NCBI GenBank assembly: GCA_013823245.1
Contig: PNLU01000002.1
Location: forward strand, 1-64,000
DNA: 64,000 nucleotides
DNA from: Alcanivorax sp.
GTDB lineage: Bacteria > Pseudomonadota > Gammaproteobacteria > Pseudomonadales > Alcanivoracaceae
Direction of reading: 5' to 3'
Below, piece by piece: positions 9,382-16,996 of this stretch. Within the stretch, counting starts at the first letter, position 1. Each line of letters opens with the position of its first letter. The translations under genes were made by a program, and so were the position numbers. The notes under the pieces were generated by a model, which saw only the letters and a program-made list of their open reading frames with translations, did no database searches and was not told the DNA's origin.

Positions 9382-9674
9382 TATGGCTGCTGCCGGTTTC
9401 TGCCCTCATGCTGCTGCTCAGCGGCTGCGTGACCCCGATGGCGGAGGACGCGCTGCCCGCGACCTGCAATGAGAAGCCGGAATCCGGCATGTGCCGGGCG
9501 GCCTTTACCCGCTACTACTACGATGCGGATCGCGGTGAGTGCCGCAGCTTCATCTGGGGTGGCTGTGGTGGCAATGTGCCTTTCGATACCATGGAAAGCT
9601 GCCAGAGCGCCTGCCGGGCACCGGGTTCAGCCGATGCGCCGGCGGCGCCGGTGAAACAGGGTCTGTCGTTCTGA
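9357..9674 (+). CDS. Kunitz/BPTI-type protease-inhibitor lipoprotein
   Basis: A 105-residue lipoprotein (lipobox LSGC, Cys24) carrying one Kunitz domain. Its six cysteines are C37, C46, C62, C70, C82 and C86, giving gaps of 8, 15, 7, 11 and 3; animal BPTI has 8, 15, 7, 12 and 3. The conserved Tyr/Phe core (FTRYYYDA), the FIWGGCGGN turn and the closing CQSAC are present. The residue after the second cysteine, the P1 contact in BPTI, is Arg47, which would suit trypsin-like proteases. Asp22 is absent at the +2 position after the lipidated Cys (Val there), so outer-membrane sorting is likely. An AAGGAA site precedes the ATG. Function inferred: surface or periplasmic inhibitor of serine proteases. 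The fold call is strong; the target is unknown. Confidence 0.87.
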   Translation: MRQKTRSLIWLLPVSALMLLLSGCVTPMAEDALPATCNEKPESGMCRAAFTRYYYDADRGECRSFIWGGCGGNVPFDTMESCQSACRAPGSADAPAAPVKQGLSF

Positions 9675-9754
9675 ACGTGTTACCGTTTCAGGCATGCTAC
9701 AAAGCGTCATGAAGGCCGGGCATACTGTGCCGTCCCTATAAAGAGGAACTGTCC

Positions 9755-10420
9755 ATGCGCCACTGGTTACGCTCCGCCACCCTGATCCTGCTGGCTCTGT
9801 TGCTTGCCGCCTGCGAGCGCAGCCCCGTGGTACGCCTTTATGACGGCCCGCAGCGCCCGGACAGCGAGGTGGCCGTGGTCCGCGTACCGGAAACGCTGGA
9901 AATCCTCAACATCAACGGCCAGCGCCCGGCCGGGGTGAATACCCTGTTTTCCAGCGGCTACAAGGACCTGCATCTGGCCCCGGGCGAATATCAGATCGTG
10001 GCCTTCTATAAGGAAATCTGGGAACCGGACACCACCAGCAGCCATGTGGTGGTGCGCTCAGAACCCGTGGTGTTCGATGTGGAGGGCCGCCCCGGCAGCT
10101 TCTTCCGGCTCGGCTATGACGCCCCGGAGACCCTGCCCGCCGCGCGCGAACTGGCCCGCAACTTCAGCGGCTGGAGCGAACATATTGCCAGCGGCGAACG
10201 CCGCCCGACGCGCCCCAGCGGCATGACCCGCCCTGGTCTGATCGGCGGCCTGGCCTCAGGCGCCACACAACCGGAAGCTCAGGCCATCCCCCCGGCGCAG
10301 ACCACACCTGCCCCGGCGACAGCCAACGAAGACGTGGAAACGCTGGACATGCTCAAGGCCTGGTGGTCCCAGGCCAGCGCCGAAGAACGCCGCGCCTTCC
10401 TGCGCTGGGTTGCGGAGTAA
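9755..10420 (+). CDS. DUF2057 family lipoprotein
   Basis: A 221-residue envelope protein with a signal peptide ending in the lipobox LAAC (Cys20). The N-terminal two thirds carry the DUF2057 (YccT-like) beta-rich pattern: VRVPETLEILNINGQR, a short loop, then LAPGEYQIVAFYKEIW. The C-terminal third is a Pro/Ala-rich linker (about 155-190) and a short helix (DMLKAWWSQASAEERRAFL). The role of the family is unclear. A GAGGAA ribosome site precedes the ATG. Convergent with the YjbQ gene, two bases apart. Confidence 0.75.
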   Translation: MRHWLRSATLILLALLLAACERSPVVRLYDGPQRPDSEVAVVRVPETLEILNINGQRPAGVNTLFSSGYKDLHLAPGEYQIVAFYKEIWEPDTTSSHVVVRSEPVVFDVEGRPGSFFRLGYDAPETLPAARELARNFSGWSEHIASGERRPTRPSGMTRPGLIGGLASGATQPEAQAIPPAQTTPAPATANEDVETLDMLKAWWSQASAEERRAFLRWVAE

Positions 10421-10422
10421 CC

Positions 10423-10851
10423 TCACCACTCGCCCTGAATCGTCGCCACCAGGGTGCGGGCACCGCCGTGATCGCGGTGCTCGCACAGGTAGATGCCCTG
10501 CCAGGTACCCAGTTGTAACCGCCCTTTTCCGATCGGGATCATCAGGTCCGGCCCGATCAGCACGCTCTTGATATGCGCAGGCATGTCATCCGGCCCTTCC
10601 AGGGTGTGTTCATAATGCGGCGCCCGCTCAGGCACCATCACATTGAAATGCCGCTCCAGGTCCCCGCGCACATCCGGGTCTGCGTTCTCGTTGATCGCCA
10701 GGGACGCGGACGTGTGGCGAATGAACAGGTGCAGCAGCCCAACCCTGACCTGCGCCAGGACGGGCAATGCCGCATACACCTCATCCGTCACCAGATGAAA
10801 ACCTCTGGAACGGGGTCTCAGCACGATCTCCTGTTGTTGCCACACGGCCAT
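10423..10851 (-). CDS. YjbQ-family protein
   Basis: YjbQ/UPF0047 family, 142 residues; members have been linked to a secondary thiamine-phosphate synthase activity, and the physiological role is not settled. Motifs: SRGFHLVTDEV, HTSASLAINENADPDV, DMPAHIKSVL and the C-terminal LGTWQGIYLCEHRDHGG. The frame runs upstream to 11040, but that part overlaps the operators and start of the antitoxin gene. MAVWQQQEIVL at 10851 aligns with the usual family N-terminus. Its promoter shares the short divergent region with the toxin-antitoxin operon. Confidence 0.88.
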   Translation of the reverse strand: MAVWQQQEIVLRPRSRGFHLVTDEVYAALPVLAQVRVGLLHLFIRHTSASLAINENADPDVRGDLERHFNVMVPERAPHYEHTLEGPDDMPAHIKSVLIGPDLMIPIGKGRLQLGTWQGIYLCEHRDHGGARTLVATIQGEW

Positions 10852-10878
10852 CACCTCCACCATCGCCTGCATAGTCTG

Positions 10879-10933
10879 GTGCCAATCTGGCACACATATT
10901 GACATAGCGAAGCGCCGTGTGCCAAATTGGCAC
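10879..10933 (+). promoter_or_regulatory. Twin operators and promoter of the DUF1778/GNAT operon
   Basis: Two near-identical palindromes: GTGCCAATCTGGCAC (10879-10893) and GTGCCAAATTGGCAC (10919-10933). Their centres are 40 bases apart, about four helical turns. A perfect -35 TTGACA (10899-10904) lies between them, and the second palindrome covers the expected -10. This is the layout for autorepression by the antitoxin dimer/toxin complex. The first palindrome is also 28 bases upstream of the yjbQ start, so that gene may be affected. Confidence 0.75.
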
Positions 10934-10971
10934 CCATGGCATTCTGGAAAAAGGCATAAGGGAGAAGCGTC

Positions 10972-11307
10972 ATGAGCTCCGCGACAAAAGACAAGGCAGC
11001 TGAACGGCGGCTGGTCGCTCGCACCAATGCGGACGTCCATCAGCGTATCGCCGATGCGGCAGACCTTCTCGGCGCCACCGTATCCCAGTTCCTGATAGAC
11101 TCCGCACTCGAACGCGCCAACCGGGTCACGCAGGAGGCTACCCGGTTACGCGTCAGTCGCGATGCTTTTGTACGGATGATGACCGTGCTGGATCAACCCG
11201 CGAATCCCGCGCCGCGTCTGCAACAAGCCGCTCACCGATACAGGGAGGTGATGAGTGACGAACACCCGCAAAAAGATCCGGAAAGAGATACTGACGCGAA
11301 GCCATGA
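10972..11307 (+). CDS. DUF1778 antitoxin (TacA-like)
   Basis: A 111-residue protein: N-terminal ribbon-helix-helix DNA-binding region (RLVARTNADVHQRIADAADL, then TVSQFLIDSALERA), then a C-terminal tail that in this family wraps and neutralises the GNAT toxin. The ATG follows GGGAG. The toxin gene starts inside its 3' end (53-base overlap), typical of coupled type II pairs. It is expected to repress its own promoter through the two palindromes upstream. The charged C-terminal end (HPQKDPERDTDAKP) is encoded in the overlap. Confidence 0.9.
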   Translation: MSSATKDKAAERRLVARTNADVHQRIADAADLLGATVSQFLIDSALERANRVTQEATRLRVSRDAFVRMMTVLDQPANPAPRLQQAAHRYREVMSDEHPQKDPERDTDAKP

Positions 11308-11764
11308 CCGGGCGGGCTTCGACTGCGGCCAGAACGCGCTGAACCGCTTCCTGCAACAGCAGGCAAGGCAGGCCAATGATCGGCATCTGAGTCGCACCAC
11401 CGTGCTGGTGGAGATCACGCGGCCCACGCGCATTCTCGCTTTCTACTCCACCGCACCCTGCGAAATCAGTCCCGCCGAGACCCTGCCCGGTCTGACAGGT
11501 TACCCCCATCCGATTCCTTTTTTGCGCATGGCACGACTGGCCACCGACCTGAGCGTCAGAGGGCAGGGTTTCGGTGAACTGGCACTGGTCTCCGCCATTG
11601 AGGACGCCGCTCGCATCCACCGGGAGGCCACTGCCCTGTACGGGCTGCTGGTGGATGCAAAAGAGGACGGAGCAGCGGCGTTTTACCGCCACTTCGGTTT
11701 TCATCAGATGGACGACAACGGCCTCACGCTTTATCTGCCGATCAGGGATTGCCTCGCCCTTTAA
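11255..11764 (+). CDS. GNAT-family acetyltransferase toxin (TacT-like)
   Basis: A 169-residue GNAT protein. The acetyl-CoA loop is VRGQGFGELAL (about 101-111) and the conserved catalytic tyrosine lies in AAFYRHFGF (Tyr144). Characterised TacT/AtaT-type toxins acetylate the amino group of aminoacyl-tRNA and block translation; the paired DUF1778 gene supports that role here. The start is GTG at 11255 with GGGAGG six bases upstream. Its 3' end overlaps the convergent dehydrogenase gene by 23 bases. Confidence 0.88.
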   Translation: MTNTRKKIRKEILTRSHDRAGFDCGQNALNRFLQQQARQANDRHLSRTTVLVEITRPTRILAFYSTAPCEISPAETLPGLTGYPHPIPFLRMARLATDLSVRGQGFGELALVSAIEDAARIHREATALYGLLVDAKEDGAAAFYRHFGFHQMDDNGLTLYLPIRDCLAL

Positions 11765-12713
11765 TCCAGCTGCGTATGTTGTCAGCCACGCCATCCAGCA
11801 GGCGCTGGCGGCACTCGCGGCTGATCCAGGCGTTGTGCGGGGTGATGATCAGGTTGGGAATGTCTGGCGCCAGCAGTACATGGTCTGCGGGCGGGGGTTC
11901 CTGGCCGAGCACATCCAGTGCGGCCCCCGCTATCTCGCCCTGGCGCAGGGCAGACGCCAGCGCCGCCTCGTCGATCAGGCCGCCACGTGCTGTGTTGATC
12001 AGAAAAGCCGTCGGTTTCATGGCCGCCAACCGGGCCGCGCCAATAAGATGACGGGTATCTTCCGTCAGCGGGCAATGCAGTGACAGCACATCCACCTCCG
12101 GCAGCAGCACGTCCAGCGGCACACGACCCGGCTCGACGGTGGCACCGGATCGCAGACTGGCGGCGATCTTTACCTGCATTCCGAACGCCTGCGCCAGCGT
12201 CGCCACCGCCTGGCCCAGAGCACCATAGCCGACAATGCCAAGGGTCTTGCCCGCCAGCTCCATCACCGGGCGATGCATCAGGCAGAAGGTGGGTGACTGA
12301 CTCCAGACGCCGGCCTGCACGTCGGCATGATAATCATGCCAGCGCGTGGCCAACCCCAGCATCAGCGCCAGCGTGTGCTGGGCCAGGCTGGCGCCCGCAT
12401 AGTCACGCACGTTGCACACAGGAATGCCGCGCGCGGCGGCCGCATCCAGATCCACGTTGTTGGTGCCAGTGGCACTCACGCAGATCAGCTTCAGGTGCGG
12501 CGCCCCGGCAACAAGCGCGGCATCCAGCACCACTTTGTTGGTCACCACCACGTCGGCCTCGGCGATGCGTGCTGCGACCTGTGCCGGGGCGGTCTGGTCG
12601 TGGAAGCGCCACTCGGGCAAGCTGTTGTCAGGGCCGGTCAGCGCCTCGCGCAGCCCGGAAAAATCCAGGTCATCCGGCCCCATGGTCGAGGTATCCAGGA
12701 AAACGCCCAGCAT
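11742..12713 (-). CDS. D-2-hydroxyacid dehydrogenase (glycerate dehydrogenase-like)
   Basis: NAD(P)-dependent oxidoreductase of 323 residues. The Rossmann motif is GIVGYGALGQAV; the catalytic residues are the Arg in NTARGG, the Glu in GQEPP and the His in TPHNAW. The family includes hydroxypyruvate reductase/glycerate dehydrogenase (HprA), the best guess for this one. A GAGGAG sequence lies 12 bases before the ATG, a long gap. The start codon overlaps the start codon of the divergent TudS-like gene by two bases, so each promoter must lie inside the other gene. Confidence 0.88.
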   Translation of the reverse strand: MLGVFLDTSTMGPDDLDFSGLREALTGPDNSLPEWRFHDQTAPAQVAARIAEADVVVTNKVVLDAALVAGAPHLKLICVSATGTNNVDLDAAAARGIPVCNVRDYAGASLAQHTLALMLGLATRWHDYHADVQAGVWSQSPTFCLMHRPVMELAGKTLGIVGYGALGQAVATLAQAFGMQVKIAASLRSGATVEPGRVPLDVLLPEVDVLSLHCPLTEDTRHLIGAARLAAMKPTAFLINTARGGLIDEAALASALRQGEIAGAALDVLGQEPPPADHVLLAPDIPNLIITPHNAWISRECRQRLLDGVADNIRSWIKGRGNP

Positions 12714-13413
12714 GATGAATGATTTCTCCTCTGACAGGACTCAGGACGCACGGGGCGCCGCCAGCGTCAGCCGTCTGGATCAATGGCTGGATCACCTGGC
12801 GCTGCGCGCCTCCGGAGATGATAAACCAGCTGTGCTGGTGAGCGCCTGCCTGCTCGGGCAGCCGGTGCGTTATGACGGCGATGACAAGCGCCATTCGACG
12901 ATCGCAGACGTGCTGCCACGCTGGTTGCAGTTGCGCGGCACCTGCCCGGAAACCGGCATCGGGCTGCCGGTGCCCAGGCCACCGATTGACGTCATTGAAA
13001 CGTCCGCCGGTCAGCGGGTCTACGGGCTGGATGGCCGCACAGGTGATGTCACCGACGCCCTGCGCGCCGAAACGGATCGCCTGCCCGCAAACCTGAGCGG
13101 CGTTATCCTCAAGGCCCGTTCGCCCAGTTGCGGTCTGGGCAATACGCCGCTGCGTTCGCCAGACGGCAAGGTGATCGGTAGCACCGATGGCGCCTTTGCG
13201 GCCCGCGTGCGCGAGCGCTGGCCCGCGCTGCCCGCCGTGCACGAGGAGCAACTGGTGAGCGCCGCCGATATCGAAGTGTTTGTGCTGAGCGTCTATTTGC
13301 ATCGCCAGCGGCAGCGCTGGCGACGAGACACCTGGCCTGCCCCGCTGCGCGATGCGGTCAGCGCACTGCCCGGCGACACCGGCGCGCGCCTGCGAGCCTG
13401 GCTGGCGCGCTGA
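12712..13413 (+). CDS. DUF523 protein, thiouracil desulfurase (TudS)-like
   Basis: A 233-residue protein with the DUF523 core from residue about 40. The three cysteines that hold the iron-sulfur cluster in TudS are visible in SACLLGQPVRYDG (C46), GTCPETGIGLPVPR (C78) and ARSPSCGLG (C140). Family members remove sulfur from thiouracil. Compared with the usual start a few residues before SACLLG, this protein has about 40 extra N-terminal residues; the start may be 12712 or 12715, both weakly supported by AGGA about 11 bases upstream. Its start overlaps that of the divergent dehydrogenase. Confidence 0.82.
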   Translation: MMNDFSSDRTQDARGAASVSRLDQWLDHLALRASGDDKPAVLVSACLLGQPVRYDGDDKRHSTIADVLPRWLQLRGTCPETGIGLPVPRPPIDVIETSAGQRVYGLDGRTGDVTDALRAETDRLPANLSGVILKARSPSCGLGNTPLRSPDGKVIGSTDGAFAARVRERWPALPAVHEEQLVSAADIEVFVLSVYLHRQRQRWRRDTWPAPLRDAVSALPGDTGARLRAWLAR

Positions 13414-13414
13414 C

Positions 13415-13681
13415 TCATTTGTCGTCACGCTCCTGTTCGGCCTGCAACCGCTCTATCTCTTCCTGCGACATGTAATCCATGTCCCAATGGCTCGTATACC
13501 ACTCCTTCAGCGCGCGCCGCCCATGGTGATGCTCTGGCGGTGCATCGGTCACCGGATGCGCCGCATGGGCTTCGCCGCGCGGTGGCCGCGGCGGCACCGA
13601 TTCATCATCAGGTGCCGGGTCAGGCGCCGCCGCGCGCCGCCCCCGCAACCGCTGCCAGAGACGCTGCCATACCGTCGTCAT
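13415..13681 (-). CDS. Small hypothetical protein, His/Pro-rich
   Basis: An 88-residue protein of unknown function. The N-terminus is basic (VWQRLWQRLRGRR), the middle is Pro/Ala/His-rich with PPEHHHGRR, and the C-terminus is an acidic helix (MSQEEIERLQAEQERDDK). The ATG at 13681 has GGAGGG five bases upstream, which supports translation; the frame also opens at a GTG at 13693. No signal peptide or membrane segment. It converges on the TudS-like gene with one base between the stop codons. Confidence 0.6.
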   Translation of the reverse strand: MTTVWQRLWQRLRGRRAAAPDPAPDDESVPPRPPRGEAHAAHPVTDAPPEHHHGRRALKEWYTSHWDMDYMSQEEIERLQAEQERDDK

Positions 13682-13828
13682 GCTGCCCTCCACAAGGTGT
13701 CGGGTTCACTGATCATTGATCAACGTATAACACAGTAAAAGCAGGGCCGCGCGTGAGGGCCAACGATTGAAAACACGGGCAAGCCGCCTAAGGTAATAGA
13801 TATACGCATCGACAAGAAGGAGTACACC

Positions 13829-14338
13829 ATGCGCAGAATCTATTTCCTGCTGCCGGATGTATCCGCCGCCGAAACCCTGGTCCGGGACCTGCGGGAACAC
13901 GGTGTCGGTGATGACCAGATGCACCTGGTGGCCCGCGATGATGTGCCGCTGGGCAAACTGCCGGAAGCCAGCGAGCTGGACGAGTCGGACATCGGCCCGG
14001 CGCTGAAACGGGGCGCCGCATTGGGCGGAACCTCCGGGCTGCTTGCGGGCCTCACCGCCATGGCTCTGCCTACCGGCGGCCTGGCCCTGGGTGGCGCTGC
14101 GGTACTCGGCATTACGCTGGCCGGTACCGGCTTCGGTGCCTGGACTTCGGCCATGCTCGGCGCCAGCGTCACAGACGAGGAAGTAGAGGCCAGTGAGGCC
14201 GCTATCCGCGCTGGCCAGATCCTGATGATGGTCGATGTGCCCGCCAGCGACGTGGATGACTACAAGGCTTTTGTGAACCGCCGACATCCGGATGCGGACG
14301 TGCGCGAAACCGAGACCTTCGTGCCGAAACCGGGATAA
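13829..14338 (+). CDS. Glycine-zipper membrane protein (DUF1269-like)
   Basis: A 169-residue protein with a soluble N-terminal part (MRRIYFLLPDVSAAETLV, an ACT-like beginning), then a long Gly/Ala-rich hydrophobic stretch (about 55-115) with GxxxG spacing that probably forms two helices in the inner membrane, and an acidic C-terminus (EVEASEAAIRAGQILMMVDV). This resembles the DUF1269/general-stress membrane proteins. AAGGAG lies ahead of the ATG. Monocistronic. Function not known. Confidence 0.68.
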   Translation: MRRIYFLLPDVSAAETLVRDLREHGVGDDQMHLVARDDVPLGKLPEASELDESDIGPALKRGAALGGTSGLLAGLTAMALPTGGLALGGAAVLGITLAGTGFGAWTSAMLGASVTDEEVEASEAAIRAGQILMMVDVPASDVDDYKAFVNRRHPDADVRETETFVPKPG

Positions 14339-14437
14339 AGGGTGACGGGACTCTCCGGGTTACATAATGGTACTTGTGCACACCCCTTCACGGGCTAGAT
14401 TAGGAACTCGTACCGTAACAATCCAGGGAGAGACAGG

Positions 14438-14914
14438 ATGAAATCGACATGGTTACTCGCCGCTGCTACCGCGGCACTGATTGCCGCCCCGGCGACGCAT
14501 GCGGACACCGGCACGAGCGTCTCGGCAGGTGCCTCCGTTGAAGCCGATTTGCGCGGCAGCGAACGCGCCCTGCGTGATCGCCGCGACAGCGCGCGAGACG
14601 CGGGGGCGGAGCATGAAGCCGAGGCTCGCGACCGCGCCATCACGGAGCGAGAGGCTGCCAAGCAGCGCACCGACGCCGAGCGCCAGCGAGGCCAGGCACG
14701 GGCGGAAGAGGCACGGGCAGAAGGCGAAGCCCGTCGCGCAGAAGGTCAGGAACGCGCCGCCGAGGCCCGTGAGCGCGGTGAGGCCCAACGCGACGCGGCC
14801 CGGGGCCGCGCGGCGGTCGGTGCAGGCGCGGATGGCGCCAGCGCTGAAGTCGAGGCAGAAGCCGACTCCGGGCAACGTGAGCCGCGCCCCTGGTACCGGT
14901 TCTGGGGCAACTGA
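14438..14914 (+). CDS. Secreted charged coiled-coil protein
   Basis: A 158-residue protein with a cleavable signal peptide (about 1-22, ending ATHA-DT). From residue 35 to about 125 it is almost entirely Ala/Arg/Glu repeats (AEEARAEGEARRAEGQERAA and similar), a highly charged helical coiled coil. The end PWYRFWGN is aromatic. Such proteins may be periplasmic stress or structural proteins; no family is recognised. A GGGAGAG sequence lies before the ATG. Confidence 0.65.
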   Translation: MKSTWLLAAATAALIAAPATHADTGTSVSAGASVEADLRGSERALRDRRDSARDAGAEHEAEARDRAITEREAAKQRTDAERQRGQARAEEARAEGEARRAEGQERAAEARERGEAQRDAARGRAAVGAGADGASAEVEAEADSGQREPRPWYRFWGN

Positions 14915-14957
14915 ACCCGGCGGCACGGAGCCATTCCGGACGAGCTGTTCAGACGGG

Positions 14958-16859
14958 CTACTCCAGATAGGTGTAGCCCGCCAGCCCCTCCCGTATCTCG
15001 CCCAACAGGGCGTCCCGTTCCGCTTGCGGCATTTGCGTCCGCCCGAACTGCTCCGCCAGCAGCGCCAACAGCGCTTCCGGGTCGTAATTCACATAGCGCA
15101 GCACCGAACTGACGCTGTCGCCCTGGATCGCTTCGTCCAGGTGAATGCCGCCCCGCTCGTCGATGTCCACGTCTACGGAGTCAGTATCTCCAAACAGGTT
15201 GTGCATATCGCCGAGAATTTCCTGATAGGCACCCACCATGAAGATGCCCAGCTCATCGCCATAATCCGCAGGCAACGGCAAGGTGCTTTCCAGGCCCTCG
15301 CCGTCCACATAATGGTCGATGCGGCCGTCCGAATCGCAGGTAATGTCCTGTAATACGGCGCGCAGTGCGGGCGGTGCATCGAGTCCGGTGAGAGGCAGGA
15401 TCGGGAAGACCTGATCAATACCCCAGACATCCGGCACCGACTGGAACACGGAGAAATTCACGAACAGCTTGTCCGCCAGCACCGCGTTCAACTCATCGCG
15501 CAGCACGCGCTGGTGCTTGCGCACCGGATCGAGCTTGTCGCGCAGCAGCAGCAGGCAATTGAAGTACAGGGTTTCAGCGACGGCCCGTTGCGGCAGTGAC
15601 AGCTCACCCGCCAGATAGCGCTGATGCACATCCTGCCAGGCCCCCAGTACCTCCTGATGCGCTTCCAGCAGATGCGGTCGTGCCGCGCTCAGGTTGCGAT
15701 ACAGGTCGGCCAGCAGCGCCAGTTCCTGGGGCGCATCCGCTTCCAGCGCCGCCACCGGCTGCGGCCGCAGGGTTTCCCGGTCGATCACGTTGACCAGCAG
15801 CACCGCATGGTGCGCTGTCAGCGCCCGCCCGGATTCACTGATGATCGCGGGTTCCGGCAGCGCCGCACGCACACAGGCCTCGCGCAACGTCTGCACGATA
15901 TGCCAGGCATAGTCGGCCATGCCGTAGTTCATGGAGCAGAAGGAGCGCGAACGGGTGCCTTCATAGTCCACCCCCAGTCCGCCGCCCACATCCATGGTGT
16001 CCACCGGCGCGCCCAGCGCACGCAGTTCCTGATAATAACGGGCCGCTTCGCGCATGCCGGACTTGATGTCCTGCAGATTGGCCACCTGCGAGCCCAGATG
16101 GAAATGCAGCATGCGCAGGCTATCCAGGCAGCCTGCTTCGCGGCAGATTTCCACGGCGCGCACCAGCTGCGCGGCGGACAGCCCGAACTTGGATTTCTCA
16201 CCGCCGGTGTTCTGCCAATTGCCCTTGCCGATGGACATGAGGCGCACACGCAAGCCGATGCGCGGCGTCACCCCGAGGGTGCGCGCTTCATCAAGGATCA
16301 TGCCCAGCTCGGACAGCTTCTCGACAACGATATAAACACGGTGCCCGAGCTTCTCGCCGGTCAGCGCCAGGCGGATATATTCACGGTCCTTGTAGCCGTT
16401 ACAGACAATGGTGTTACCCGTCGCCTCACCGCTGCGCGAGCCGGACAGCGCCAGCACGGCCAGCAATTCCGGTTTGGAGCCCGCCTCCAGACCCACCGAC
16501 TCGCCCTGCTCACGGGCGTTGACGATCTCGTCCACCACCCGGCGCTGCTGATTGACCTTGATCGGGTACACCGGCGTGTAGGCGCCGCCGTAGCCCTGCT
16601 CGGCGATGGCGGTGCGGAAGGCGCCGGCCAGCATACGCACCCGGTGCCGCAAAATACCGTCGAAACGCACCAGTACCGGCGAACGCAGCCCCGCCTCGCG
16701 GCAGGCCGCCAGCACGTCTTCCAGGCGCGCCACACCGCCGGATTCCGCGCCATTGGGGCGCACCCGGACCTTGCCAGCGGCATCGACGTCGAAATAACCC
16801 TCACCCCAGCGTTCGACATTGTAGATACGCAGGGCGTCTTCTGTGGTCCAGTTACTCAT
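14958..16859 (-). CDS. speA: Biosynthetic arginine decarboxylase
   Basis: PLP-dependent enzyme converting arginine to agmatine, the start of putrescine synthesis. The 633-residue length fits the SpeA family. The PLP lysine is in YPIKVNQQ (Lys101); GLEAGSKPELL, HFHLGSQ, DVGGGLGVDYEG and SESGRALTAHH are the barrel and PLP-phosphate motifs; FVNFSVFQSVPD and the C-terminal dimer region are intact. Divergent from speE across 137 bases that must hold both promoters, so polyamine genes are paired here. No agmatinase or agmatine deiminase gene is in the window. Confidence 0.97.
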   Translation of the reverse strand: MSNWTTEDALRIYNVERWGEGYFDVDAAGKVRVRPNGAESGGVARLEDVLAACREAGLRSPVLVRFDGILRHRVRMLAGAFRTAIAEQGYGGAYTPVYPIKVNQQRRVVDEIVNAREQGESVGLEAGSKPELLAVLALSGSRSGEATGNTIVCNGYKDREYIRLALTGEKLGHRVYIVVEKLSELGMILDEARTLGVTPRIGLRVRLMSIGKGNWQNTGGEKSKFGLSAAQLVRAVEICREAGCLDSLRMLHFHLGSQVANLQDIKSGMREAARYYQELRALGAPVDTMDVGGGLGVDYEGTRSRSFCSMNYGMADYAWHIVQTLREACVRAALPEPAIISESGRALTAHHAVLLVNVIDRETLRPQPVAALEADAPQELALLADLYRNLSAARPHLLEAHQEVLGAWQDVHQRYLAGELSLPQRAVAETLYFNCLLLLRDKLDPVRKHQRVLRDELNAVLADKLFVNFSVFQSVPDVWGIDQVFPILPLTGLDAPPALRAVLQDITCDSDGRIDHYVDGEGLESTLPLPADYGDELGIFMVGAYQEILGDMHNLFGDTDSVDVDIDERGGIHLDEAIQGDSVSSVLRYVNYDPEALLALLAEQFGRTQMPQAERDALLGEIREGLAGYTYLE

Positions 16860-16996
16860 GATGGCTCCCGTAAGATGCGGGCATTATCGCAGTACCGGCG
16901 GGCCGGGCAAATAGTCATGGGACAGACATGTTCAAGTCTGTAGAATGCGGCCCCGAAAGGGTCTGGCGGGCTCCAACAGGTCATAGAGGTGGCATC

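Noticed and set aside
13718..13740. The TGATCA-rich repeat as a regulator site
   Set aside because: Short, A/T-rich and without partner repeats; could be chance in the intergenic region.
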